Assembly: GCA_033026295.1 (NCBI GenBank)
Contig: CM065182.1
Location: 7,502,001 to 7,566,000 of the forward strand
Direction: 5' to 3'
DNA from: Channa striata
Lineage: Eukaryota; Chordata; Actinopteri; Anabantiformes; Channidae
Length of the DNA stretch: 64,000 bases
Made by a program: the position numbers and the translations under genes. Position 1 is the stretch's first letter. Every line of letters begins with the position of its first letter. Of the stretch, positions 1-10,540 are shown in pieces. A model generated the notes under the pieces. It was not told the origin of the DNA. It searched no databases and saw only the letters and a program-made list of their open reading frames with translations.

Positions 1-1
1 A

Positions 2-307
2 CCCTTTATTTTTATTTTTATTTCTTACGGCATCATTTTAATGACTGTGTTCAAGATGAAATCTTTAGATAGTCGAGTGAAAGCTTTGGCCACTTGTGTT
101 GAGCATCTGATTATTGTTGCTGCATTTTACATTCCTCTTATTACCATTTTTAGCATTGGATTCTTTGTGCGAAACATTGACCCAGACCAGCGGGTGCTCA
201 GTCTGTCTCTGGCCTCTTGCTCACCACCCTGTATCAATCCTATAGTCTATTCTTTGAAAACCAAGGAGATCAGAACCAGAGCTTTTGCACTGGTAGGAAA
301 GAAATAA
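2..307 (+). CDS. olfactory receptor, C-terminal part, cut by window edge
   Basis: The frame is open from base 2 and ends at a stop at 305-307, so the window begins inside the gene. What remains runs from transmembrane segment 5 (ISYGIILMTVF) through the intracellular loop MKSLDSRVKALATC, segment 6 (HLIIVAAFYIPL), the third outer loop with the shared DPDQRVLSLSLASC stretch, and segment 7 (PPCINPIVYSLKTKEIR). The tail is short (ALVGKK), close in length to the 320-residue receptors further right. The outer-loop sequence IFSIGFFVRN matches the gene at 60710 most closely. No break is seen in this part, but whether the gene is intact cannot be judged without the sequence to the left. Confidence 0.9.
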   Translation, partial: PFIFIFISYGIILMTVFKMKSLDSRVKALATCVEHLIIVAAFYIPLITIFSIGFFVRNIDPDQRVLSLSLASCSPPCINPIVYSLKTKEIRTRAFALVGKK

Positions 308-2560
308 AACTGAAACAGACAAGCAGAGGTCAAAATGTTTGAGAGAGTGAAATAAGGAACTAAACCTTAAAGTAAAATCTAAAGTAAAAATGAGCGTGTT
401 AAATTATATGTTATCTATCTGTTGTGAATATTCAGATATATTATAACATTGTTTTACATTATATTTTATGAGTGTCTGCCTTTTTTTGGCCGTCTCAAGA
501 TAATGAAGAGTGACACATTTCAAGAAAACATATAAAGAACACTAACCTCTCTTGTTACCAGGCTGCACTATCACACCAACTCAGCTAATTAAACAATTTT
601 CCCAGGCTGGATTGCCGATTTTAATGATTATTATTTTTTGACTATATTGTGTTTGTGTGTGAGTTTACTTGAAAAAACAAACTGAAGATTTACAAAAATA
701 GCAACATACAATTACAGCTATTCATTTTTTCCCATTCCTAATCGGTCCAACTGAGATTAATTATTCTGAAGTTCAGACTGATTTACTTGTTAAATACAAG
801 GTCATTAAACACAATTCTCTCTAATAGTGTCTCATATTAGGCTCATTAGAACCATTTTGTTTATGCTCAGTGTGTTTGATGCTACATGCATCCTCAGGGG
901 ACATGATGCAAGACAAACTATTATGTTATTTCTGAAGAGGTTAATAATTCCTCACAGTTTTCATCAAACGTTTAAATTCCTTAAAAGAGAATTAGGGATA
1001 GGATATGTTTAATTTAAATTCTTTTTCCCTGTAATTGAACCTGATTTGAGGATTGATGTGCCACTTTTCATACTGATATGTCAACTGCAAAGTGCAATTT
1101 TGAATTGTTAATTGTTAATACAAATTGCCTTTTCCCTTTCTGGAGTCTTTTACACTTCCATAAATGTGTTTGTATAAGCAAGTAATCTGCAAGCTCTGCA
1201 CATTTAGGGTTATTTACCAGAGGTTTTGATATATTACTCTCATTGACCATAACTTGCTAAACATTTTTTGTTGCCAGTAATGTTTATTAACAGGGATTGA
1301 AGTTGGCAACTCAGCTAAAACTTGACCTGAGCTGTCTTCGCCCACCCTGCCTGCAGCCAGGGCCACTTGGCTGTGAATGAGAAGCTTAGCTCTGCCCTCA
1401 CTTACTGCCTTTAGATTTACTAATATCTTTGCTTTCTTGTTTTAATAATTGCATGAAAAAGTGTGAATTTTGAGGCCTGTGTTGGAATAAAGAGAGCTTC
1501 ACTGGATCCTGAGCAAGTAGTTAGACTCATTTCTTTAGCTAATAATATGCACGGAGCAGCAAAGTTGGATCATTTAGCATGTATATTAGATCCATATTTT
1601 ATGTTCTTTGAAATGTACATTTTAGTTTACAGCTATCAGCTCTCTCCTGTTTGCTGTTTTACTACAGCGGATGCAGGAACATGTCATGTTAGACGTTAAT
1701 GGAATCAGCTACTTGGTGCTTGTTTAACTTTGTGGACAAATCTAAGCAAATAAATCATATGAGGGGCTTACGTTGCACTATGTCGGTCGCACATAACGTA
1801 ATTTCTATGCATTCGGTGCGAATTTAAACTTTCTGCAAAAGTGATTTTTGTAAAAAGGGAGAGACCTAATACGCAATGGATGAAATTCTGCCCACTTGAA
1901 TGAAATTTACCTCTGAGGTTAAACGGCTGTGGCGAAACAACGTCAAGACTTAAATTCCCTTCTCTTGCAACATTGCAGAAAGAAATTTTACAGGCTGAGG
2001 TACAAAGTTTTGAAGCTAAAAGAAACATATCACCTACATGCGGAACATCAGGAGGTAAAAAGTCAAATTAAGAGGTTAACTGAAGGCGACATTGTCATCT
2101 TTAGCTTACAGCTTACATGTTTCTGAGGCAAATCTAAACTGGTTTCATGCTGTTTATATTGCTTCTTTCACACTTCCACATTCCTAAACCTAAAAACCTG
2201 AAAACAGGAGCAGAACTGGAGCTTCCGTAGCATGTCTGAATGTTTGTGTTCAGCAAAAAGCAGAAAGGCTTGTGCTTTCACTTGTTTCAAAAGATCCGGA
2301 ACTTAGAAATAGGGTGAGATGAGACAAATGACCAAGTTTAAAGGTGCAAAGAGAAGGCATGTGTCAGCATTAGTCTCATAAACGGAGTTGTCCCAAGTCG
2401 CTTTGGAATAACTTTGTCACTTTATTAACAGTTACACTTATGTACATTTTTAACAGAAAGGGTAGATTGTCTATTAAATGTAAAGTAAATTCAATTAAAT
2501 GAGGAAACTGTGTCTTCTGCATCTGGTGTAAATGTTAAAGCTGCCACTGATGCTTCTCTA
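308..2560. other. intergenic stretch, mostly unrecognised AT-rich sequence
   Basis: Apart from the promoter-like remnant at 753-880 nothing here is recognisable. Short open frames (827-1012, 1463-1699, 1929-2126 and minus-strand ones) lack any known motif and look like chance. Confidence 0.5.
753..880 (+). promoter_or_regulatory. orphan copy of the OR upstream module
   Basis: Contains GAGATTAATTA at 753-763, followed by a degenerate TTCAGACT, GTCATTAA, AATTCTCT and CTCATTAGAACC, in the order seen upstream of the receptor genes. The nearest coding ATG downstream is at 3100, over 2.2 kb away instead of the usual 440-560 bases. It is either the module of OR 3100 pushed away by an insertion or the remnant of a lost gene. 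Confidence 0.5.
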
Positions 2561-2646
2561 ACAGGACCAAGATTATGTTTCCCACCCACCACAGGTAAGA
2601 AGGATGTACAAAAAGTCTGCAATATTTTAGCTGTACCAGAATTTTC

Positions 2647-2696
2647 TAATTAGAACCAATACATTTGTCTTGCAATGGTCTATGTTCGTCATTAGA
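2647..2696 (+). promoter_or_regulatory. proximal half of OR upstream module (for OR 3100)
   Basis: CTAATTAGAACCAAT at 2648-2662 followed by a TTTGTCTTGCAATGGTCT-like stretch and GTCATTAGATGT matches the same block before OR 23024, 27131, 44252 and 48328. The distal GAGATTAATTA half is not found next to it. Confidence 0.5.
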
Positions 2697-2753
2697 TGTT
2701 TGTTAATCGCTCATGCTCTCAATGGACCAAATTATTGTCCTTATAAGATTCAG

Positions 2754-2872
2754 CTTTCTCAGTATCATCAGGAAGGTTTATCTCTGGAGATCAATAACAC
2801 AACTATATTTTTCAGTGTCCAAGAATCAGACAAGCAGTTGTTTACGTGCTGTTGGACTCCGCATGACTCAGG
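2754..2872 (+). other. predicted 5' noncoding exon of OR 3100
   Basis: Conserved block beginning TTTCTCAGTATCATCAGG and containing TTTATCTCTGGAGATCAATA and GTGTCCAAGAATCAGACAAG. It ends CAGG before a GTAAATG donor at 2873. The paired acceptor is CACAG at 3066-3070, giving a 198-base intron. The left end is set by conservation only. The ATG found here in sister genes is ACG in this copy. Confidence 0.6.
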
Positions 2873-3099
2873 GTAAATGTTAACTAGATAATCAGGTAAA
2901 CCTAATTTCCTGACTTGTAGGACGTGTGTAAATACTTAATCTGAATAAGAGTAATTCTAAACATGGTTTAATAAAATTGTTGTAATGGCATGAATGCAGT
3001 GCATATTTAGTACTTAGATCCACGAGAGTAATGTGAGTTCATGTGTTACATTTAAGACTTTTTTGCACAGGGGCAAGACGCAGCCTTTGAAGTCAAACT

Positions 3100-4188
3100 A
3101 TGTCTTTTCCAAAGACTGTTCTGAACGATTCTGCCATCATTCATCCTCCAGGTTTTTATATTATTGGATTTGAAACGCTTCCCTTCATCAATGTCTACTT
3201 CATATTTCTAGCTTTTGTCTATGTGGTTACAGTGATGTTCAATAGTTTGGTGATTTTCACAATTACATCTAATTGTTGTTTACACACTCCAAGATTTTTG
3301 GCTGTGGTCAATCTTGCAGTAATTGACGTGATCCTGAACACATCTACTATTCCTGCTATGCTAAAAATATTCCTGTTTAAGGACAATTTTGTTCCATTTA
3401 ACTTATGTTTTGTACAGATGTTTGTTTACTATGCTTTTGGGACATTGGAGTCATTTGCACTTGCTGTACTTGCCTATGACAGGTTGATTGCAATATGTTT
3501 CCCTCTGCGTCAGAACTCAATCAACACACTGAGAAGCATGTCTTGTATTATTGGTCTGACTTGGTGCTTCGCTCTGAGCATCATTGGATTTGCAGTAGGT
3601 TTAATGAATCCCCTGTCATTTTGCAATTCTCTCAACGTGTTCAGTTATTTCTGTGACTACACACCTGTGTACAGACTTGCCTGCAATGATTACACAGCGC
3701 AGTGGTTTCTGGCCTCGGTCCTGTCTTTTTTGATTCTTGGAGGACCCCTTGCTTTTATTTTACTGTCTTATGTCATCATCCTGGTGTCTGTTTTCAGGAT
3801 GAAATCTTTAGACAGTCAAGTAAAAGCTTTGGCTACTTGTGTGGAGCATATCATTATTGTTGCTGCATTTTACATTCCTCTCATTGTTATTTTTTCTATC
3901 GACTTTTATCTGCAAACCAATGACCCAGACCAGCGGGTGCTCAGTCTGTCTCTGGCCTCTTGCGTACCACCCTGTATTAATCCTATTGTATATTCTTTGA
4001 AAACCAAAGAGATCAGAACCAGAGTTATGGCACTTATAAGAAAATATAAAATCAATACAAACCAATATAGAAAAGCATGTTTAAGAATTTTGGCCATAAC
4101 TGTTTGTTTAGAGTGTAAAGCTGAAAAAGTGTATGCTTCCACATACACTAGTCTGCCACTGTATTTAAAAAAATGGAAATCACAATAG
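3100..4188 (+). CDS. olfactory receptor, intact, 362 residues, long tail
   Basis: Complete seven-transmembrane odorant receptor of the fish OR type. Seen in order: an NDS glycosylation site near residue 9; segment 1 at about 29-55; HTPRFLAVVNLAVIDV for loop 1 and segment 2; a cysteine at about 103 opening segment 3 that should pair with one in the second outer loop (SFCNSLNVFSYFCDY...LACNDY); AYDRLIAICFPLRQ as the DRY-type G-protein contact; KALATCVEH leading into segment 6; and PPCINPIVYSLKTKEIR as segment 7. It is about 40 residues longer than the 320-residue members because the frame runs past the place where sisters stop (ECKVANHC): here ECKAEKV continues 17 residues further. The start ATG is the first in exon 2 and matches all relatives. 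By family knowledge it acts in olfactory neuron cilia through Golf; the ligand is unknown. Confidence 0.95.
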   Translation: MSFPKTVLNDSAIIHPPGFYIIGFETLPFINVYFIFLAFVYVVTVMFNSLVIFTITSNCCLHTPRFLAVVNLAVIDVILNTSTIPAMLKIFLFKDNFVPFNLCFVQMFVYYAFGTLESFALAVLAYDRLIAICFPLRQNSINTLRSMSCIIGLTWCFALSIIGFAVGLMNPLSFCNSLNVFSYFCDYTPVYRLACNDYTAQWFLASVLSFLILGGPLAFILLSYVIILVSVFRMKSLDSQVKALATCVEHIIIVAAFYIPLIVIFSIDFYLQTNDPDQRVLSLSLASCVPPCINPIVYSLKTKEIRTRVMALIRKYKINTNQYRKACLRILAITVCLECKAEKVYASTYTSLPLYLKKWKSQ

Positions 4189-4350
4189 TTACTGAACAAA
4201 AGTTTAAATCAATTCATTTCTGCAGTAGGACATCTTTCCGACCAGGCCCAGTGACTGACACGTGCAGCCATCTAAAGATGTTTGTTTATGTGTTTATGTA
4301 ATATAACAACATAATGCGTTACATTGCAAACATTGCTATACCAAGTTAGA

Positions 4351-4989
4351 TACCGTATTTTCCGGACCATAAGCCGCTACTTTTTTCCGACGTTTTGAAC
4401 CATGCGGCTTTTACAGAGATGCGGCTTTTCTATGAATTTTTCTGCAGCCCTCAGATGGGCGCTGTAGATCGAAGTCAGTGCAAACAAAAAAGCGCCAGTT
4501 TTTATTCTTAGCGCATGCAACCCAAGACGCACAACAGCAAACATCAGCACTTTTACTGCCGTGTTACAGGCACCATTCAGGTTCAAGTGTATGAATAAAC
4601 ACTTATGGTACAAAATCTTTTGTTGAGCGCAGCAACTCCTGCGTAATTCGTGAAGAATAAGAGACGTCTTCTCCTTTCGCTATGGAACAAGCCGTTTATT
4701 TATAACAAGGACGTTTTTGTCGGCTCTGTATATTCGACATGTGTTATACTAGGCACACATACACGTAAACGCACTCTTTACCGTAATGCCGGTAAAACAG
4801 CGCACAGAACATCCTCATGCCTACTGTGAACAATGAGTAGGAGCGCATACAACAGATATTATTTCTCAGCCTGGATATTGGCGGCTTATAGTCCGATGCG
4901 GTTTATATGTGACAAAATATATATTTCTTTTAAATTTTAGCGGGCGCGGCTTAAATTTAGGTGCGCTCTATAGTCCAGAATTTACGGTA
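4351..4989. mobile_element. small nonautonomous inverted-repeat DNA transposon
   Basis: The left end TACCGTATTTTCCGGACCAT and the reverse complement of the right end, TACCGTAAATTCTGGACTAT, form imperfect inverted repeats of about 30 bases. A further GCGGCTTATAGTCCG copy lies inside near 4882-4897. The element is about 640 bases and encodes no protein. A TA dinucleotide flanks both ends, which would fit a TA target, but the superfamily cannot be fixed from this alone. Confidence 0.65.
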
Positions 4990-5580
4990 AATGTGTAACA
5001 TAATAAACAGTGTAATAATGCAGTACACTATACTGTGCACAAGAGAAGAAATAAACTAGAGAATGGCATTATGTCTGCCTCATCATATCGTGGGGGATTT
5101 AAAACAAATCACCTACATTAGTTTGTATGAAATCTCTGAACATGTTGTTAACTTCATCTTACGCTTAAATAACATGCTGTTTACTATGTGACATGTACCT
5201 TTGTTAGATCATATGCACTATTAAAAAATATGACGACACATTTCAATAAAGCACCGTGGTAGTTGTGATACTGTCTTGGGCCTCACTAATCACTGTTAGT
5301 GATTAGAACTAATTCCTTCTTAAAAACCCACTTTTGCTGTTTTTTGGGATTTCTTAAGAAAATAATCTATGTACACTTACACATGTTTGAGTGTTTGCAC
5401 ATTTGTGCAAAACAATTTCTATAATATTATATAAACAGATATATAATGTTATCGAAATCACACTGCAATATTGTTACATTTAATTTTTTTGCCATCAATT
5501 CTTTTTTCATATTGTGGTGTTTTCAAAATATAATACTTAATACTACAATAACAAACAACATCGCACAACATCGCACATTG
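4990..5580. other. unannotated AT-rich intergenic sequence
   Basis: No gene, repeat or conserved OR flank recognised. Confidence 0.4.
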
Positions 5581-5639
5581 CCATGAAACATGGTGTACCA
5601 CTTCTTCCTCAGCCACTTCCACACCAAGAGGCTGAGTAT

Positions 5640-5965
5640 CCTGATCAGTCCTTGCACTGGACACCAGACTTGCTCAGCTCAGGTAACACTGAGCAAGCTC
5701 TGCTCCAGAAGACAAGTGACTCTCTTCTGTGTTTGGATGTAAATAGACTTAAACTGAAAATAAAAAAATCCCCACTGGCTCCTTCTTTGGGCTGGTCTTT
5801 TTCCTTACTTGCTCTGGTCCTCTTCCACAGACCTGGGAGCTTGAGGGTCCTGCGTAGCATCTTAGCTGTTCCCAGGACTGCAGTCTTCTGGACAGAGATC
5901 TCAGATGTCGTTCCTGGGATCTGCTGGAGCCACTCTTCCAGTTTGGGGGTTACCACAGATACCAC
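5640..5965 (-). pseudogene. non-LTR retrotransposon C-terminal fragment
   Basis: On the minus strand the frame reads VTPKLEEWLQQIPGTTSEIS, then VQKTAVLGTAKMLRRTLKLP and GLWKRTRA. I recognise this as a recurrent end-of-ORF segment in fish retroelement remnants, but I cannot name the clade. It directly abuts the 3' side of the L2-like fragment at 5975-7357. No catalytic domain is present. Confidence 0.4.
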
Positions 5966-5974
5966 AGGAGAGAG

Positions 5975-7357
5975 CAAAGAAAAGAACAATACAGTAACAA
6001 AAAAACATTGGGCAGGTTGGTAGGATCAGTAGCTGAGCACTGGAAGACACACAGCTCTAAAGCCAGGGACACTTGAAGACAGGGACAGAGAGACGGAGAC
6101 AGAGAGGGAGAAAGATGACTACGGGACAAAGAAGATACAGAGTTAATGTCACACAGTGGTGACATACAAATGTGGGCTAAGAGGAGGAAAGTGTCTCAGT
6201 ACATCAGGGGTTGGTCCCCCAGCAGTCTAAGACTATAACCCACTATAAGCTTTATCGAAGAGGAAGGTTTGGAGCCTAGTCTTAAAAGTAGAGAGGGTGT
6301 CTGCTTCCCGAATCTGGACTGGGAGCTGGTTCCACAGGAGAGGAGCTTGATAGCTAAAGGCTCTGCCTCCCATTCTACTTATGGAAATTCTGGGAACCAC
6401 ATGTAGTCCTGCATTCTGAGAAAGAAGTGGTCTAGTAGGATGATATGGTACTAGGAGATATTTTAGGTATGATGGAGCTTGAACGTTTAGAGCTTTATAG
6501 GTAAGAAGAAGGTTTTTACATTCTACTCTACATTTAATGGGAAGCCAATGGAGAGAAGCTAGAGAAGATGAAATATGATCTCTCTTACCAATCCCAGTCA
6601 GTAATCTCAATGCAGCATTTTGGATTAATTGAAGGCTTTTTAGAGATTTACTGGGGCAGCCTGAAAGTGGAAAATTACAGTAGTCCAATCTAGAAGTAAC
6701 AAATGCATAAACCAGTTTTTCAGCATCACTTTGAGACAGGATGCTCCTAATTTTGGCAATGTTCCATAGGTGGAAGAAGGCTGTTCTAGAGATTTATTTT
6801 ATGTGTGAGGTTAATGATAAATCATGGTCAAAATTGACTTCGATTGCTTGCAGTACTACTGGGGGCAAGAGTTATGTCATCTACAGTAATGATATGGTAA
6901 AGAAAGAATATGTTACTGAGATTTTTAGGCCCAAACACAATTACTTCAGTTTTATCTGAGTTTAGAAGAAGGAAATTGTAGGAACTTAAAGCCTTTATGT
7001 CTTTTAGGCATGCTTTAATTGATTTGTTTCATCTGGTTTCATAAATATAACTGGGTGTCATCAGCGTAGCAATGGAAATTTATGGAGTTGTTTTCTAATA
7101 ATGTTGCCTAGAGGAGACATATATAGAGTAAAACGTATTGGTCCTAACACCTTGAGGAACTTTATTATTAACTTTGTGTGCACCGAAGATTCAAAATCAA
7201 CATGAACAATTTGGACTCTGTCTGATAGATAAGATTTAAACCAACTTAGTGTCTGTTCCTTTAATCCCAATTACATGTTTCAGTCTCTGTATTAAAATTT
7301 TGTGATCAATTATGTCAAACGCAGCACTAAGATCTAAAAGAACTAGTATAGAGACGT
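5975..7357 (-). mobile_element. L2-like LINE, 5'-truncated 3' fragment
   Basis: Minus-strand copy of the same family as the long element at 54963-59722. The 3' untranslated part (5975-6230) matches that element's tail, for example the tract GACAGAGAGGGAGAAAGA. The C-terminal ORF2 frame (6688 down to 6233) carries the family signature LKSLQLIQNAALRLLTG, RDHISSSLASLHWLPIK and GGRAFSYQAPLLWNQLPV. Further upstream (6741-7357) reverse-transcriptase sequence survives only in broken frames. The element stops abruptly at about 7357, inside the leader of an OR pseudogene. Confidence 0.85.
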
Positions 7358-7376
7358 CAGCCTGTGGAATTCAGCT

Positions 7377-7955
7377 AGGGCTTTTCTGATGACTGTTCTG
7401 AACAATTCTGTCATTACTCATCCTTTAGGTTTCTCTATCATATTATTTCAAACGCTTCCCTTCATCAATGTCTCCTTCATATTTCGAGCTTTTGTCTACG
7501 TGGTTACAGTGATGTTCAATGGTTTGGTGATTTTCACAATGGTTGTTTACACACTCCAAGATTTCTCGCTGTTGTTAATCTTGCAATGATTGACATGATC
7601 CCTATGCTTGCCTATGACAGGTTGATTGCATTATTTTTCCCTCTGTGTCGCAACTCAATCAACACTGCAAAGAATGTTCTCTAAACGTGTTCAGTTATTT
7701 CTGTGAGAATAGACTCGCCTGTAATGATTACACTCTGCAATTATCTATGGCCTCTGTGCTTTCTCTTTTAAATCTTAGAGTGCCTTTTATTTGTATTTTT
7801 CTGTGTTATGGAATAATTTTGATGACTGTGTTTAAGATGAATCTTTAGATAGTCGAGTGAAAGCATTGGCCACATGTGTTGAGAGTCTGATTCTTGTTGC
7901 CATATTTAACATTCCTCTTATTACCATTTTTTTCTGTTGGGTTCTATCTAGGAAA
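7377..7955 (+). pseudogene. olfactory receptor pseudogene, start lost and internal deletions
   Basis: From 7358 the OR exon-2 leader (CAGCCTGTGGAATTCAGCTA) is recognisable, but the expected ATG is AGG at 7377-7379. Codons then align with the MSFPKTVLN genes; an in-frame ATG exists at 7389. The first transmembrane segment is kept up to VMFNGLVIFT. A deletion then removes the loop before TTGTTTACACACTCC and shifts the frame. A second removes most of segments 2-3 (ATGATCCCTATGCTTGCC joins directly to the YDRLIA region). A third removes segment 4. A base is missing at AAGATGAATCTTTAG and there is a diverged end at GTTGGGTTCTATCTAGG. It cannot encode a receptor. Confidence 0.9.
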
Positions 7956-8326
7956 CAGGAAAATCTACAATGAGAGGTTATAAAAGAAATACAAAGGAAT
8001 GTGAATTTATTAATAATTCTTTTTTAAATTATTTTAGAAAAAAAAGAAAGAATAATAAAGTCCCATTTCAATGGTATATTGAAGACATTAGTGCTATGGG
8101 TGGCTTTTGTTCTGATATCCTTGCTCCCCATATCCATCCCTCTGACATTAAATGCTTGCTGCTGTACGGAATTTCATGTGACTTAAATAGTATCTTCTTT
8201 TTACCTTTTATTATTTTTAGCTTTTCGTCGTACACCCTTCCTTTTGTTCTGGTTGTAAGCTTTACTGTATTTCTAAATTACTGTGCTTCAACCCATTTTT
8301 TGTTATTATTTTTATTGTATGCAACT
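7956..8326. other. OR-flanking duplicated sequence
   Basis: Closely matches 59810-60173, the stretch between the receptor tail fragment and OR 60710. No gene is visible; the open frame at 7970-8350 is low-complexity and its counterpart at 59943-60167 is not preserved in full. Confidence 0.6.
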
Positions 8327-8487
8327 GAGATTAATTACGCTGAAGTTTAAACATTAACATTTATATTTAAGGACAATGTCATTAACCTGAATTCTCTGGT
8401 GATGCATAACATGTTGAACTCATTAGAATTAAAACATTTTGCTCACAATGGTGTTTATTTGTCAAGAAAATGTTCAATCCTGGTCTG
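8327..8487 (+). promoter_or_regulatory. orphan OR upstream module ending at a deletion scar
   Basis: GAGATTAATTAC at 8327-8338, GACAATGTCATTAACC, GAATTCTCTGGTGATG and AACTCATTAGAATT match the module of OR 60710. At about 8487-8500 it jumps into GGTATAAATACAACTAG, which elsewhere lies far downstream of a receptor gene. The gene it served is missing. Confidence 0.7.
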
Positions 8488-8710
8488 ATATACCTGGTCA
8501 GGTATAAATACAACTAGTTTCCCAGTGTTATTGTCTGAGGATCTAGGAGACGAAAATGAGTAGGAGGATAAAGCAGCAGTACAGGCCACTGACTGTACTG
8601 GGAACCTTGTCAGAGAACCTCCAAAGAAGAATCTCCGAACACATTGTGTGCCTGAAAACAGTTGGAATAGGACGTTTAAACTAATTTATAGGCAAAAGGA
8701 TTGTTCTCAA

Positions 8711-8825
8711 GTGGCCAGTCCCTGCCGGACACAAACAGCTCCAGCGCTTCCTCGGCTTTGCTTATTTTTATCGGCGCTTCATACGGGGCTACAGTGGTGT
8801 GGCTGCACCGCAAACAATTGATTCA
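8711..8825 (+). mobile_element. gypsy reverse-transcriptase fragment
   Basis: Encodes a piece of the Ty3/gypsy polymerase around the segment FLGFAYFYRRFIRGYSGVAA. It is nearly identical, flanks included, to 21740-21845, showing that both descend from one junction by segmental duplication. Confidence 0.75.
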
Positions 8826-9285
8826 TACGAGCGACTGACTGTACTGGGAAAACAGTTGGAATAGGACGTTTAAACTAATTTATGGGCAGAAGGATTGTAC
8901 AACATACAGTAATGACATACTCAAAAATTCTGTGGCACGATAGCCCGATAATATCATGACAATCGGGGAACTGATGAGTATATCTACAGTAAACTCCTCC
9001 ACAAAACACTTGTACATGTTAGTGTCAGCATGGAAGATGAAAGTAAGGAGTAAGGAGCTGGAAATAATCTCTTTACTTTCATTTTGTCAAGATGAAAGTT
9101 CAAAAGAAACTTATTGTAACATGGAAGTTGTGTGAGGGTGTTGGGAAGCGTCTTTATTTCTAGAGCCAGGAAGCAATCAAAGAAAAGAGCTGCCAGTTAA
9201 GTTACAGTTTCTTTACCACCGATATTCTCACCGTCACCGTTCCGATTTCTCAGACACACTTGCTGTGAGGATTTCTGTGTGTCTT
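8826..9285. other. OR upstream flanking repeats
   Basis: ACAGTTGGAATAGGACG blocks (two copies near 8660 and 8855) and the GTCTTTATTTCTAGAGCCAG block near 9151 recur before OR 23024, 27131, 44252 and 48328. No coding content is seen. Confidence 0.5.
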
Positions 9286-10391
9286 TGTTACAGGCCTCAA
9301 GCAACAGTGACCTGCAAGCAGATTACGTGTCCTGTTTCGGACAGGAATAAGTCGAGACAGGAGACGTTAGTCTTGTCCGAGACGCAGGCTGTTCTCTGTC
9401 TTTATTAGACAATCTGATATTGTCCTTTTTACACTCTCTTGTTTTGCATTGTCCATACACATTTCTCTTGTTCACAGTTGCTCAATTTAACGTGTTCCTA
9501 TTAACACCAATTGAGTTTCACAGCTCACAAATGCATATGTGATAACTAACAAATACAATCTCTGTTGATACAGTTCAGCAATATTAACTGAAGTATTGCT
9601 TCACCACAGTATCTTGTACAGTCAACAGTCACACTCTCTTTCAGTGTCTACAACACTAACTTTCACTAGACACTCCATCAGTAATCCGCTTACTGGTTAA
9701 ATTCTGCCCGTCGATACATTTTATGTGTTCTATTTAACATATAAAAGTTTCGACAACATACTTGTACAAAATACCACACATGGAACTCTGTGACCATTTA
9801 CTGATTTGCCAAACTAAATGAATCATTCCACATACTAAAAACTACACCAAACAGAGAAATTCGGTTATGTTACCAATGTTCTTTACATTTTGTCTCACAT
9901 AGAGTTTAACTAAACATGAACGGAACTTTTACCGATGTTCAGAAGCCAGTAATCAATATACCAAAGAAGGAAAAATAAGGCCGCGACAGAAGCTAGGGAA
10001 GCTATGCAGGAAACGCTAACTACTTTAGACTGTAAACTGCTCAAATCCATTTTTACGTCCTAAACCTCACCGGAGTTACGTCAGGAAGGATTTAAAGATC
10101 CTCTGGAGTGTATTGTGGTTTAACTGCACAAGCTACTAACCTGTTTCGGGCGGAATAAGTCGAGTCAGGAAACGTCAGTTGTGTCCGTCCACGCGGGCTG
10201 TCAAAGGCCTGACAGCGGTTAGCGCTCACTTTGGGGATACTCCGCCTAGTGGCGTCATTTGGAAATTACAGTATGACACTTGGCATCAGAAATCCTAAAG
10301 AAATATACATAAATTTGGCCTTTCTTTCAACAAAAATGCCTAAAGTAAAAACTTAACTCAACAATTGAGACAACTTATTGGTAGGTGTCAC
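9286..10391. mobile_element. 1.1-kb insertion of unknown family with GTCTT flank duplication
   Basis: Related OR flanks read ...TGTGTGTCTTACATCGTCTT... without a break, whereas here this sequence is split at GTCTT (9281-9285 and 10392-10396). The inserted DNA starts TGTTACAGG and ends GGTGTCA(C), so TG...CA ends with a 5-base duplication fit an LTR-type insertion. Inside are two imperfect direct repeats of about 65-70 bases beginning CCTGTTTCGG (near 9331 and 10141). No reading frame of note is present. Confidence 0.5.
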
Positions 10392-10540
10392 GTCTTACGT
10401 TGTCTTTTTGCCCTGTATTATTTTTAGCTTTTCGTTGTACACCCTTCCTTTATGTTTTTGTTGTTATCTCTTGATGTCTGGCTTCACATAGGAAGTTATT
10501 GCACTTCCACCTTTTTTTGTTATCATTTTTATTATGTGTA

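Noticed and set aside
3702..4199. Additional reading frames on both strands across OR 3100 (and equivalents in other receptors)
   Set aside because: They overlap the receptor in other frames, recur only because the receptors are duplicated, and encode no known motif.
5583..6023. 146-codon plus-strand frame
   Set aside because: It is the complement of retroelement-derived sequence on the minus strand; no motif is visible in the plus-strand reading.
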